The position numbers and the translations under genes are program-made. From contig NZ_BBPM01000055.1 of the NCBI RefSeq assembly GCF_000787775.1, forward strand, positions 1-47,914: 47,914 nt of DNA. The letters are read 5' to 3'. The notes beneath the pieces were generated by a model. That model saw only the letters and a program-made list of their open reading frames with translations, did not search any database and had not been told where the DNA came from. This document shows positions 33,834 through 41,884 of this stretch, piece by piece (positions within the stretch are counted from its first letter, which is position 1; every line of letters starts with the position of its first letter). This DNA is from Streptacidiphilus carbonis (lineage in GTDB: Bacteria > Actinomycetota > Actinomycetes > Streptomycetales > Streptomycetaceae).

Positions 33834-33872
33834 GGTTGATCAGTGTAGTGGGCGGTGTGTCGACATGAAGTC

Positions 33873-33886
33873 TCTTGACATCAAGA
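33873..33886. promoter_or_regulatory. MarR operator 1
   Basis: TCTTGA-CA-TCAAGA, an inverted repeat of the same half-site as operator 2, 40 bases from the marR start. Confidence 0.7.
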
Positions 33887-33915
33887 AAAGGTATCGGTCA
33901 GACTCGAACCAGAAG

Positions 33916-33933
33916 TATCTTGACGTCAAGATA
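33916..33933. promoter_or_regulatory. MarR operator 2, perfect 18-bp palindrome
   Basis: TATCTTGACGTCAAGATA is self-complementary over all 18 bases. It lies 17 bases before the methyltransferase ATG, where binding would block its transcription or initiation. Confidence 0.75.
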
Positions 33934-33949
33934 TCTGGAGACTCTGCCC

Positions 33950-34732
33950 ATGACCGGCACCACCTGGGACCCCGCCCAGTACCTCCGCCACGCCGACCAC
34001 CGCAGCCGCCCCTTCCACGACCTGGTCGACCGCATCCCCGGCACCCCGGCCGACATCGTCGACCTCGGCTGCGGCCCCGGCAACACCACCGCCACCCTCA
34101 CCGACCGCTGGCCCGGCGCCGCCCTCACCGGCATCGACAACTCCCCCGAGATGATCGACAAAGCCCGCGCGGACCACCCGGCCGTCTCCTTCAGAGTCGG
34201 CGACATCACCACCTGGACCCCGGAGGAGGACGGCAACCCCGACCTGATCCTCTCCAACGCCGCCCTGCAGTGGATCCCCGGCCACGCCGAACTGCTCCCG
34301 CGGTGGGCCGACGCCCTGCCGGCCGGCGGCACCCTCGCCTTCCAGGTCCCCGGCAACTTCGGCGCCCCCAGCCACACCCTGCTGGCAGAACTGCGCACCA
34401 GCCCGCGCTGGAACGGCCGGCTGGCCGGGACCCAGAAGCCCGCCGTGCTGGAACCCGACGACTACCTGGCCCGGCTCAGCGCCCTCGGCTGCACCGTCGA
34501 CGCCTGGGAGACCACCTACTACCAGACCCTCCAGGGCGCCCACCCCGTCCTCGACTGGATGCTCGGCACCGGCCTGCGCCCCGCCCTCGCCGCGCTCACC
34601 GACGCCGGCGAACGAGCGGAGTTCCTCGCCGAGTACAGCGACCTGCTCGATCACGCCTACCCGGCCACCCCCCACGGCACCGTGCTCCCGTACCGCCGGA
34701 TCTTCGTCGTCGCCACCAGGAAGAAGCAGTAG
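33950..34732 (+). CDS. tam: Trans-aconitate 2-methyltransferase-like SAM enzyme
   Basis: 260 residues from ATG 33950 (GGAG upstream). Starts WDPAQYLRHADHRSRPFHDL, a block typical of trans-aconitate methyltransferase. SAM loop VDLGCGPGNTT, acidic TGIDNSPEM, and NAALQWIPGH in the right places. Tam methylates trans-aconitate, which otherwise inhibits aconitase. The MarR palindromes in its promoter and the glyoxalase-like gene behind it suggest a small inducible detoxification unit. Substrate is by family only. Confidence 0.85.
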   Translation: MTGTTWDPAQYLRHADHRSRPFHDLVDRIPGTPADIVDLGCGPGNTTATLTDRWPGAALTGIDNSPEMIDKARADHPAVSFRVGDITTWTPEEDGNPDLILSNAALQWIPGHAELLPRWADALPAGGTLAFQVPGNFGAPSHTLLAELRTSPRWNGRLAGTQKPAVLEPDDYLARLSALGCTVDAWETTYYQTLQGAHPVLDWMLGTGLRPALAALTDAGERAEFLAEYSDLLDHAYPATPHGTVLPYRRIFVVATRKKQ

Positions 34733-34761
34733 CCACCGAGAAGCAGAAGGAGCACACCGTC

Positions 34762-35174
34762 GTGATCACCGCCCTCGACCACGTCCAACTCGCCGCCCCG
34801 CCCGGCAGCGAGCCCGTGCTCCGGCGCTACTACGCCGACACCCTCGGCCTGCAGGAGATACCCAAGCCCCCCGTACTCGCCGCCCGCGGCGGCTGCTGGT
34901 TCCGGACCCCCGGCGGCGGCGTCCAACTGCACCTCGGCGTGGAGACCCCTTCGTCCCCGCCGGGAAAGCCCACCCCGCCCTGCGCATCCAGGGCATCCAC
35001 GCCTACGCGGAAGGCATCGCCGCCCTCGGACCCCCCGTGAGCTGGGACGGCGACCTCCCCGGACACCACCGCTTCTACTCCACCGACCCGGTCGGCAACC
35101 GCATCGAATTCCTGGAACCGATCGCCGTCGGCCCGGAAGCCGAAGCCCGCCGCCCGGCGGCGGACCACACCTAG
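34762..35174 (+). pseudogene. VOC/glyoxalase-like protein gene with a -1 frameshift
   Basis: GTG 34762 reads ITALDHVQLAAPPGSEPVLRR...GGVQLHLGVE as a normal VOC N-terminus. After the C-run at 34946-34949 the frame shifts. The natural continuation FVPAGKAHPALRIQG, then FYSTDPVGNRIEFLEP, is intact one frame over and ends at TAG 35172-35174. One C is missing from the run relative to an open gene. Either a recent mutation, a homopolymer sequencing error, or a pseudogene. All other positions look conserved, which favours a recent or technical cause. Its stop overlaps the convergent TetR stop in CTAG. Confidence 0.8.
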
Positions 35175-35887
35175 TTCTTCCGCCGCCCCACCAGCTGGGG
35201 CCGACGCTCCATCCCCTCCAGACCGTGCCAGGCCAGATTCACCAGATGGGCGACGACCTCGGCCTTCTTCGGCTTCCGCACATCCAGCCACCACTGACCC
35301 GTCAGCGCCACCATCCCCACCAGCATCTGCGCGTACATCGGCGCCAGCTTCGCGTCATAGCCCCGCGACTTGAACTCATGGCCCAGGATGTCCTCGACCT
35401 GCGTCGCGATGTCATTGACCAGCGACGCGAAGGTCCCCGTCGACTGCGCCACCGGCGAATCCCGCACCAGGATCCGGAAACCGTCCGTCGACGTCTCGAT
35501 GTAGTCCAGCAGCGCGAACGCCGCCTCCTCGCACAACTCACGTGGATGGCCACCGGTCAGCGAACCGGTGACCATGTCCAGCAGCAACTGCATCTCACGG
35601 TCCACGACGACCGCGTACAACCCCTCCTTGCCGCCGAAGTGCTCGTACACCACCGGCTTGGACACCCCGGCCTTCGCCGCGATCTCCTCCACCGACGTCG
35701 CCTCGTACCCGCGCTCCGCGAACAGGGCGCGGCCGACGTCCAGCAGCTGCTCCCGCCGCTGCTTTCCGCTCATCCGGACCCTGGCGCCCCGTGCTGCCGG
35801 CGCCTTCCTGGCCCGGCCCCCCCGGCCGGCCCGCGCCGGCACAGGTGGATCCCCCGCCCCGTCCGACCCACTGCTGCTCTCGTTCAC
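35171..35887 (-). CDS. TetR-family transcriptional regulator
   Basis: 238 residues from GTG 35887. A disordered basic N-terminal tail (1-40), then the TetR helix-turn-helix RREQLLDVGRALFAERGYEATSVEEIAAKAGVSKPVVYEHF (about 44-85, long tail for the family) and a helical ligand domain. It starts 7 bases after the desaturase stop, in one operon with it, and a large dyad sits in the shared promoter. It most likely senses acyl-CoA or fatty acids and controls the desaturase. Confidence 0.9.
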   Translation of the reverse strand: MNESSSGSDGAGDPPVPARAGRGGRARKAPAARGARVRMSGKQRREQLLDVGRALFAERGYEATSVEEIAAKAGVSKPVVYEHFGGKEGLYAVVVDREMQLLLDMVTGSLTGGHPRELCEEAAFALLDYIETSTDGFRILVRDSPVAQSTGTFASLVNDIATQVEDILGHEFKSRGYDAKLAPMYAQMLVGMVALTGQWWLDVRKPKKAEVVAHLVNLAWHGLEGMERRPQLVGRRKN

Positions 35888-35894
35888 AGGACCA

Positions 35895-36890
35895 TCATGC
35901 CGCGCGCCGCGACTCGATCCGCTCCGGGCTGGGCCAGCGGACGTCCCGGGCCCACCCGGCCAGTTCGAACCAGCGGATCAGCCGCGCCGAGGAGTCCACC
36001 TGCCAGCGCAGCACCCCGTGCCGGGCCGAGGTCGGGTCCGCATGGTGCAGGTTGTGCCAGGACTCGCCGCAGGACAGCACCGCCAGCCAGGCCACATTGC
36101 CGGAACGGTCCCGCGACTTGAACGGGCGCTTGCCGACCGCGTGGCAGATGGAGTTGATCGACCAGGTCACATGGTGCAGCAGCGCCACCCGGACCAGGGA
36201 GCCCCAGAAGAACGCCGTCAGCGCGCCCTCCCATGACCACGACCACAGGCCGCCGACCAGCGGCGGCAGCAGCAGCGAGGTGAGTGTGAAGAAGGCGAAC
36301 TGGCGCGAGATCCAGGAGATGTCCTCGTCCTTGACCAGATCCGGCGCGTAGGTGAGCTGCGGAGTCTGCTCCTCGTCGAACAGCCACCCCATGTGCGCCC
36401 ACCACAGGCCCTTCAGCAGCGCCGGGACGGACTCGCCGTAGCGCCAGGGGGAGTGCGGGTCGCCGTCCTTGTCGGAGAACTTGTGGTGCTTGCGGTGGTC
36501 GGCGACCCAGCGGACGATCGGGCCCTCGATGGCCAGGCTCCCGGCCACCGCCATGGCGATCTTCAGGGCCCGGTTGGCCTTGAACGAGCCATGGGTGAAG
36601 AAGCGGTGGAACCCGACGGTGACGCCGTGGCAGGCGGTGAAGTACATCACCACCATGATCACCACATCGTGCCAGCCCAGGCCCCACCCCCAGGCGAACG
36701 GCACCGCCGCGAGCACGGCGAGGAACGGCACGGTGATGAACGAAGCCAGCGCGAAGCGCTCGGCTGGGCCCTGCTTCTCGCCGCCCCGGGTGGCCGACAC
36801 TGTGGCCTGCGGGCTCGGCTGTTGCTGCTGCTCGGCCGGTACGGCTGTCGCAGCGGCGGCGACGGTCTCCTCGGTGGGCTGGATCGTCAT
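35895..36890 (-). CDS. Acyl-CoA/acyl-lipid delta-9-type desaturase
   Basis: 331 residues, integral membrane di-iron enzyme. His boxes: HRFFTH (95-100), HRKHH (132-136) and HNLHH (279-283), plus DPHSPW and the conserved H in SICHAVG. About four membrane helices. The first 40 residues are Gln/Ala/Thr-rich and hydrophilic. It introduces a double bond into saturated acyl chains to set membrane fluidity. First gene of a desaturase-tetR operon. Confidence 0.93.
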   Translation of the reverse strand: MTIQPTEETVAAAATAVPAEQQQQPSPQATVSATRGGEKQGPAERFALASFITVPFLAVLAAVPFAWGWGLGWHDVVIMVVMYFTACHGVTVGFHRFFTHGSFKANRALKIAMAVAGSLAIEGPIVRWVADHRKHHKFSDKDGDPHSPWRYGESVPALLKGLWWAHMGWLFDEEQTPQLTYAPDLVKDEDISWISRQFAFFTLTSLLLPPLVGGLWSWSWEGALTAFFWGSLVRVALLHHVTWSINSICHAVGKRPFKSRDRSGNVAWLAVLSCGESWHNLHHADPTSARHGVLRWQVDSSARLIRWFELAGWARDVRWPSPERIESRRAA

Positions 36891-36957
36891 AGCGGCTACC
36901 TCGTGGCTGAATCAGAGATGCGGAGACGGGACAGAAGGCCTGGTCGGCCGCGCCGTC

Positions 36958-36988
36958 CCTACGGGTCCGTAACTTACGGCATCGTAGG
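36958..36988 (-). promoter_or_regulatory. 31-bp nested dyad upstream of the desaturase operon
   Basis: Inner repeat CCGTAA-C-TTACGG (36967-36979) and outer arms CCTACG (36958-36963) and CGTAGG (36983-36988) share one centre at 36973; 12 of 15 base pairs match. It lies 68-98 bases before the desaturase ATG. Size and symmetry suit a TetR dimer or dimer pair. Confidence 0.75.
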
Positions 36989-37182
36989 TTGATTGCCCCG
37001 GGATGCGCACCCCCAACCGTGTCGGGCGTGGCGGGGAGTGGCGCCGCCGTCGCCCTGTCGCCCCAACCGGGGACAAGTCGACATTCGCGAACCGGGTTCC
37101 CGATCATGGCGGGAATCGCTCGAACGTGTGCTCCGAACGAGTTTTCCTGCGGGCCGCTGACCAGCGGGGTGAGGCTCTGCCC

Positions 37183-38055
37183 ATGGACGACGAACCGGGC
37201 CTGCGGGAGCAGGTGATCGCACTGCGGCGGGCGGGGATGAGCCGCCGCCAGATCAGGGACGAGCTCAAGATCTGGAACAACGACAAACTCAACCGCCTGC
37301 TACGGGGCGAGCCCCCACCCGAGTGGACCAGGCGCCCCAACGCCAAGGACGACCTCCGTGCGAAGGCCCGCGAGATGCGCGTCGGGGGATCCACCTATGA
37401 CGAGATCGAGGAGGCTTTGGGCGTCGCACGCAGTTCGGTCTCGCTCTGGGTGCGTGACCTGCCGAGGCCTCCGCGCCGAAAGCCGGCGGGTGATCGGCAG
37501 GAGTACATGGAGCGGGTGTACTGGGGACCGCGGCGCGAGCTGCGCGATCGGGAACGTCAGGACGCCAAGTCGGTGGCGTCGGGCGAGATCGGGCGGCTGA
37601 CGAGTCGGGAGCTGTTTCTCATCGGTGTGGGGATCTACTGGTCCGAGGGCGCGAAAGACAAGGAGTACTCACGTCGCGAGTGCGTAACCCTGGTCAACAG
37701 CGATCCGAGCTTGATCGGTGTCTGTCTGGCCTGGCTGGACCTGCTTGCAGTCGACCGATCGAAACTGCGCTTCCGGGTGCAGATCCACGAGTCGGCCGAT
37801 GTCGAAGCGGCTGAGCGGTTCTGGGCGCAACTGGTGGGTGTCACTGTTGACCGCCTGCAGCGGTCGAGTCTGAAGAAGCACAACCCGAAGACGGTGCGTC
37901 ACAACACGGGAGCGGACTACAGAGGTTGCTTGGTCATCAAGGTGCTTGGCGGGGCCGACCTCTATCGAAGGATCGAGGGGTGGTGGTCGGGATTGGTAGT
38001 GGAGGTGGGGCGCCTAAACCCGTACTCTAGGGAAGCGTCAGGGCCGGTTCGATAA
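37183..38055 (+). CDS. Double helix-turn-helix protein, possibly homing-endonuclease-like
   Basis: 290 residues from ATG 37183. Two helix-turn-helix units (about 6-45, LREQVIALRRAGMSRRQIRDEL; about 58-92, EEALGVARSSVSLWVRDL) with a basic linker. The remaining 170 residues include FLIGVGIYWSEGAKDK, which resembles a LAGLIDADG-type helix (GxxxxxEG), then CLAWLDLLAVDRSKLRFRVQIHESADVEAAERFW and a basic YRGCLVIKV strand. A DNA-binding role is likely; nuclease activity is only a possibility. It ends 15 bases before tRNA-Gln. Confidence 0.72.
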   Translation: MDDEPGLREQVIALRRAGMSRRQIRDELKIWNNDKLNRLLRGEPPPEWTRRPNAKDDLRAKAREMRVGGSTYDEIEEALGVARSSVSLWVRDLPRPPRRKPAGDRQEYMERVYWGPRRELRDRERQDAKSVASGEIGRLTSRELFLIGVGIYWSEGAKDKEYSRRECVTLVNSDPSLIGVCLAWLDLLAVDRSKLRFRVQIHESADVEAAERFWAQLVGVTVDRLQRSSLKKHNPKTVRHNTGADYRGCLVIKVLGGADLYRRIEGWWSGLVVEVGRLNPYSREASGPVR

Positions 38056-38070
38056 TCCCTTGACAAATAT

Positions 38071-38143
38071 TCCGCTGTAGTGTAATTGGCAGCACGGCAC
38101 CCTTTGGAGGTGTTCGGTCTAGGTTCGAGTCCTAGCAGCGGAG
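38071..38143 (+). tRNA. tRNA-Gln (anticodon TTG)
   Basis: Cloverleaf complete. Acceptor TCCGCTG/CAGCGGA, anticodon stem GCACC/GGTGT with loop CTTTGGA, T arm CTAGG-TTCGAGT-CCTAG. Discriminator G at 38143; CCA is not encoded (GCGCTAGT follows), unlike the tRNA-Thr. Reads CAA and possibly CAG. Confidence 0.95.
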
Positions 38144-38287
38144 CGCTAGTTCGGATCCTCTCCCCCACGCGAAGGATCTCGCTTCCAGCCCCGCCCGGTA
38201 TCCTCGACGGACCCGGGATCGCCTGTGCGGAGCCTTCTGGTGTACCCGGCGAACCCTTACCCCCGTATCGCCGAGGAGCCTCCTGTC

Positions 38288-39748
38288 GTGAGCTTCAACC
38301 CGCCGGCCGCTGTCGTCGTTCTCGCCGCTGGCGGGGGCACCCGGATGAAGTCGGCGGTGCTGCCGAAGGTGCTGCACCCGCTGTGCGGGCGCACCCTCGT
38401 GGGGCACGCGCTGGCCGCGGCCCGGGAGCTGACGCCGGAGCAGGTGGTCGTGGTGATCGGGCACATGAAGGACAAGGTCGCCGCGCACCTCGCAGAGGTC
38501 GACCCGGAGGCCAGGACCGTCGTCCAGGAGCAGCAGAACGGCACCGGCCACGCCGTGCGGGTGGCCCTGGAGGCGTTGGCCGCCGACGGGGTGACCCTGG
38601 ACGGGACCGTCGTGGTCAGCACCGGCGACACCCCGCTGCTGACCGGGGAGACCCTGCGGCGGCTGGTCGAGGCGCACGCGACCGACGGCAACGCCGTCAC
38701 CGTGCTGACGGCGGAGGTGCCGGATCCGGCCGGCTACGGGCGGATCGTTCGCGGGCCGAGCCACGAGGTGCGGGCGATCGTCGAGCACAAGGACGCCAGC
38801 GAGGCGCAGCTCGCCATCGCGGAGATCAACTCCGCCGTGTACGCCTTCGACGGGAAGCTGCTGGCCGAGGGGCTGGGGCAGGTGCGGACGGACAACAGTC
38901 AGGGTGAGGAGTACCTGACCGACGTCCTGGGCATCCTGCGGGAGGCGGGGCACCGGGTGGGCGCGCTGGTTGCGGGGGACTACCGGGACATCCTGGGGAT
39001 CAACGACCGGGTGCAGCTCGCGGAGGCCCGGCGGATCATGAACGACCGGCTGCTGGAGCAGGCGATGCGGGCCGGGGTGACCGTGGTCGACCCGGCCTCC
39101 ACCTGGCTGGACGTGCAGGTGTCGTACGAGCAGGACGCGGTGATCCTGCCGAACACCCAACTGCAGGGGGCGACCTCGATCGGGGCCGGCGCCGAAGTGG
39201 GGCCGAACTGCACGTTGAAGGACACGCGGGTGGGTGCCGGGGCCGTTGTGAGCAATGCCACAGCGGAGCGCGCGGTGGTCGGTGAGGGCGCGAACGTGGG
39301 CCCGTACGCCTATCTGCGGCCCGGGACGGTGCTGGGTGCCAAGGGCAAGATCGGCACCTATGTGGAGACCAAGAACGCGGTCATCGGGGAGGGCACCAAG
39401 GTGCCTCACCTCAGCTATGTGGGCGACGCCACAATCGGCGACGGCACGAACATCGGGGCGGCCTCCGTCTTCGTGAACTACGACGGTGTGAACAAGCACC
39501 ACACCACGATCGGCAGCCACTGCCGGACCGGTTCGGACAATATGTTCGTCGCTCCGGTGACGGTCGGGGACGGTGCTTACACGGCGGCAGGTTCCGTCAT
39601 CTACAAGGATGTTCCGGCCGGGGCCCTCGGTGTCACCCGTCCGCAGCAGCGCAATGTCGAGGGGTGGGTGGAGCGCAAGCGCCCGGGGACGGCGGCGGCC
39701 CGCGCGGCGGAGGCCGCGCGCTCGGAGGATGCTCCGAGCGCTCCCTGA
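38288..39748 (+). CDS. glmU: Bifunctional N-acetylglucosamine-1-phosphate uridyltransferase/GlcN-1-P acetyltransferase
   Basis: Makes UDP-GlcNAc for peptidoglycan and teichoic acids. 486 residues from GTG 38288 with GAGGAG upstream; an upstream GTG (38225) would add 21 poorly conserved residues. N-terminal pyrophosphorylase: LAAGGGTRMKS, NGTGHAV, GDTPLL. C-terminal left-handed beta-helix: PGTVLGAKGKIGTYVETKNA, LSYVGDATIGDGTNIGAASV and NYDGVNKH. A TATCCT box (38199-38204) lies upstream. The C-terminal Ala/Arg tail is not part of the fold. Upstream of prs, which makes PRPP. Confidence 0.96.
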   Translation: MSFNPPAAVVVLAAGGGTRMKSAVLPKVLHPLCGRTLVGHALAAARELTPEQVVVVIGHMKDKVAAHLAEVDPEARTVVQEQQNGTGHAVRVALEALAADGVTLDGTVVVSTGDTPLLTGETLRRLVEAHATDGNAVTVLTAEVPDPAGYGRIVRGPSHEVRAIVEHKDASEAQLAIAEINSAVYAFDGKLLAEGLGQVRTDNSQGEEYLTDVLGILREAGHRVGALVAGDYRDILGINDRVQLAEARRIMNDRLLEQAMRAGVTVVDPASTWLDVQVSYEQDAVILPNTQLQGATSIGAGAEVGPNCTLKDTRVGAGAVVSNATAERAVVGEGANVGPYAYLRPGTVLGAKGKIGTYVETKNAVIGEGTKVPHLSYVGDATIGDGTNIGAASVFVNYDGVNKHHTTIGSHCRTGSDNMFVAPVTVGDGAYTAAGSVIYKDVPAGALGVTRPQQRNVEGWVERKRPGTAAARAAEAARSEDAPSAP

Positions 39749-39830
39749 CGCGCCCCCTCATAGCCCCCGAACTGGCCCAGGGCCCGTCCCCTGGGCCGAC
39801 CCGGAGGCGACGGGAGCTGCCGCGTCCGCG

Positions 39831-39836
39831 TAACCT
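39831..39836 (+). promoter_or_regulatory. -10 box of prs, long leader
   Basis: TAACCT fits TANNNT and would give a leader of about 117 bases. The leader holds the small perfect stem GCCGCAT-C-ATGCGGC and ends in GAGGAGA before the GTG. Confidence 0.45.
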
Positions 39837-39959
39837 GGGGGACATCCAAGCGCCGCGAGCCTGTGTTCGTCGTCGGCGCTCCAGCCAACCCCCCAGCAGC
39901 TGCGCCGCATCATGCGGCGGGCTGAGGCGCGCGTCAGCTACGCATGAGGAGACGGTGCA

Positions 39960-40937
39960 GTGACCGGGATCAAAACGTCCGGTGAGAAGAACTTGATGCT
40001 CTTCTCCGGCCGCGCACACCCCGAGTTGGCCAGGGAGGTGGCGGAGCAGCTGGGTGTGGACCTGGTACCCACCAAGGCGCTGGACTTTGCCAACGGTGAG
40101 ATCTACATCCGCTACGAGGAGTCGGTGCGCGGCGCGGACGCGTTCGTGCTGCAGAGCCACACGGCGCCGATCAACCAGTGGATCATGGAACAGCTGATCA
40201 TGATCGACGCCCTGAAGCGGGCGTCGGTCAAGAGCATCACCGTGATCATGCCCTTCTACGGCTACGCCCGGCAGGACAAGAAGCACCTGGGCCGCGAGCC
40301 CATCTCGGCCCGGCTGGTCGCCGACCTGCTGAAGCAGGCGGGCGCGCACCGGCTGATGTCGGTGGATCTGCACACCGCGCAGATCCAGGGCTTCTTCGAC
40401 GGCCCGGTGGACCACCTGTTCGCGCTGCCGCTGCTGGCGGACTACGTGGGCGGCAAGGTCGACCGCGAGCGGCTGACCATCGTGTCGCCGGACGCCGGCC
40501 GGGTGCGGGTGGCGGACCAGTGGTCGGACCGGCTCGGCGCGCCGCTGGCGATCATCCACAAGCGCCGTGACCCGAACGTCGCCAACAAGGTGATGTCGGC
40601 CGAGGTCGTCGGTGACGTCAAGGACCGGGTCTGCGTCCTGGTCGACGACATGATCGACACCGGTGGCACCATCTGCGCCGCCGCCGACGCGCTGTTCGAG
40701 CAGGGCGCTGCGGACGTGATCGTGGCGGCGACGCACGGTGTGCTGTCGGGCCCGGCCGCGGACCGGTTGAAGAACTCGCGGGCCAGCGAGTTCGTGTTCA
40801 CCAACACCCTGCCGACGCCGGGTGAGCTGCAGATGGACAAGGTGACCACGCTGTCGATCGCCCCGCTGATCGCCCGGGCGATCCGCGAGGTCTTCGACGA
40901 CGGCTCGGTGACCAGCCTGTTCGACGGCGCGCACTGA
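39960..40937 (+). CDS. prs: Ribose-phosphate pyrophosphokinase (PRPP synthase)
   Basis: Makes PRPP from ribose 5-phosphate and ATP for nucleotide, His and Trp synthesis. 325 residues from GTG 39960. Class I features: FANGEIYIRYEESVRG, PFYGYARQDKKHLGREPISARLVADLL, VDLHTAQIQGFF, and the PRPP loop VLVDDMIDTGGTI. It sits between glmU and rplY, the usual actinobacterial order. Confidence 0.96.
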   Translation: MTGIKTSGEKNLMLFSGRAHPELAREVAEQLGVDLVPTKALDFANGEIYIRYEESVRGADAFVLQSHTAPINQWIMEQLIMIDALKRASVKSITVIMPFYGYARQDKKHLGREPISARLVADLLKQAGAHRLMSVDLHTAQIQGFFDGPVDHLFALPLLADYVGGKVDRERLTIVSPDAGRVRVADQWSDRLGAPLAIIHKRRDPNVANKVMSAEVVGDVKDRVCVLVDDMIDTGGTICAAADALFEQGAADVIVAATHGVLSGPAADRLKNSRASEFVFTNTLPTPGELQMDKVTTLSIAPLIARAIREVFDDGSVTSLFDGAH

Positions 40938-40956
40938 CCGCCGGTATGTGATCGTT

Positions 40957-40986
40957 TTGGGCCCCTCGCCGGGTATCGGCTAGACT
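40957..40986 (+). promoter_or_regulatory. Promoter of rplY
   Basis: TTGGGC (40957-40962), 18-base spacer, TAGACT (40981-40986). The start would be near 40993, leaving a leader of about 190 bases. CCCTCGCCG (40963-40971) and CGGCGAGGG (40999-41007) form a perfect 9-bp inverted repeat around the -10. Confidence 0.6.
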
Positions 40987-41080
40987 GCTGAAATTGCTCG
41001 GCGAGGGAGTTCCCGCTCCGTTATCGACGCGCTGCTCCACTTCTGGTGTGGCTGTGCCGGTAGTGGTCCGTGGTACCGAT

Positions 41081-41134
41081 GCCGCCGGGCGACTCATCCC
41101 TGATTCTTCGGGTGAGGTTCTGCCGGCGGCTTTT
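41081..41134 (+). terminator. Terminator-like hairpin in the rplY leader (candidate attenuator)
   Basis: Outer stem GCCGCCGG (41081-41088) with CCGGCGGC (41123-41130); inner stem CTCATCC (41093-41099) with GGGTGAG (41110-41116); TTTTCT directly after the 3' arm. This is the shape of an intrinsic terminator, placed about 50 bases before the rplY start and inside its own transcript. Confidence 0.6.
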
Positions 41135-41184
41135 CTGTTGAGTCGAGCCGGATGGCACCCGCCCCGCGCGCAAGGAGTGCCGTC

Positions 41185-41778
41185 ATGGCCGAGATCCGCC
41201 TGGAAGCCCAGCCCCGCAACGAGTTCGGCAAGGGTGCCGCTCGCCGTGCCCGTCGTGAGGGCCTGGTCCCCGCGGTCGTCTACGGCCACGGCACCGACCC
41301 GGTCCACATCAACCTCCCGGGCCACGCCCTGATGCTGGCGCTGAAGACCCCGAACGCGCTGTTCACCCTGCCGATCGACGGCAAGGACGAGTTCGTGCTG
41401 CCGAAGGCCGTGCAGCGCGACCCGATCAAGCGCAGCCTCAAGCACGTCGACCTGATCCTGGTGAAGCGCGGCGAGAAGGTCACCGTCGAGATCCAGATCA
41501 ACACCGAGGGCGAGCTGGCCCCCGGCGGCAACCTGGTGGAGCACGTGCTCAACACCCTCCCGCTGGAGGCCGAGGCCACCCACCTGCCCGAGTCGGTCAC
41601 CATCTCCATCGCGGGCCTGACCGCCGGTGACTCGGTGCTGGCCAAGGACGTCACCCTGCCGCAGGGTTCGACCCTGGCCGTCGAGCCGGAGACCGTCGTG
41701 CTGCACATCGTCGCCGCCCAGGCCGAGGCCCCGGCCGCCGACGCCGCCGAGGACGAGGAAGCCGCCGCCGAGGCCTGA
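41185..41778 (+). CDS. rplY: 50S ribosomal protein L25 (general stress protein Ctc form)
   Basis: Binds 5S rRNA in the large subunit. AAGGAG before ATG 41185; 197 residues. N-terminal L25 domain (1-90): RNEFGKGAARRARREGLVPAVVYG and LILVKRGEKV. C-terminal TL5/Ctc domain (about 95-180): VEIQINTEGELAPGGNL...LNTLPLEAEATHLPESVTISI. The acidic Ala/Glu tail is common in actinobacteria. Followed by pth after a hairpin. Confidence 0.95.
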   Translation: MAEIRLEAQPRNEFGKGAARRARREGLVPAVVYGHGTDPVHINLPGHALMLALKTPNALFTLPIDGKDEFVLPKAVQRDPIKRSLKHVDLILVKRGEKVTVEIQINTEGELAPGGNLVEHVLNTLPLEAEATHLPESVTISIAGLTAGDSVLAKDVTLPQGSTLAVEPETVVLHIVAAQAEAPAADAAEDEEAAAEA

Positions 41779-41829
41779 GCCTCCGGCAGGCCCTGAGCCT
41801 CCCGGGCAGTCCTGCCCTGTCGTACCCGC

Positions 41830-41863
41830 CCGCTGCCCCGGTCCACCGTGACCGGGGCAGCGG
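41830..41863 (+). terminator. Hairpin between rplY and pth
   Basis: 13-bp stem (41830-41842 with 41851-41863, core CTGCCCCGGT/ACCGGGGCAG) and an 8-base loop, ending 21 bases before the pth start. Possibly a partial terminator or processing site. Confidence 0.6.
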
Positions 41864-41884
41864 CATACCCGAAGGAGTCCCGCT

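Noticed and set aside
38060-38086. Promoter TTGACA upstream of tRNA-Gln
   Set aside because: The hexamer is only 5 bases before the tRNA; the matching -10 would lie inside the tRNA.
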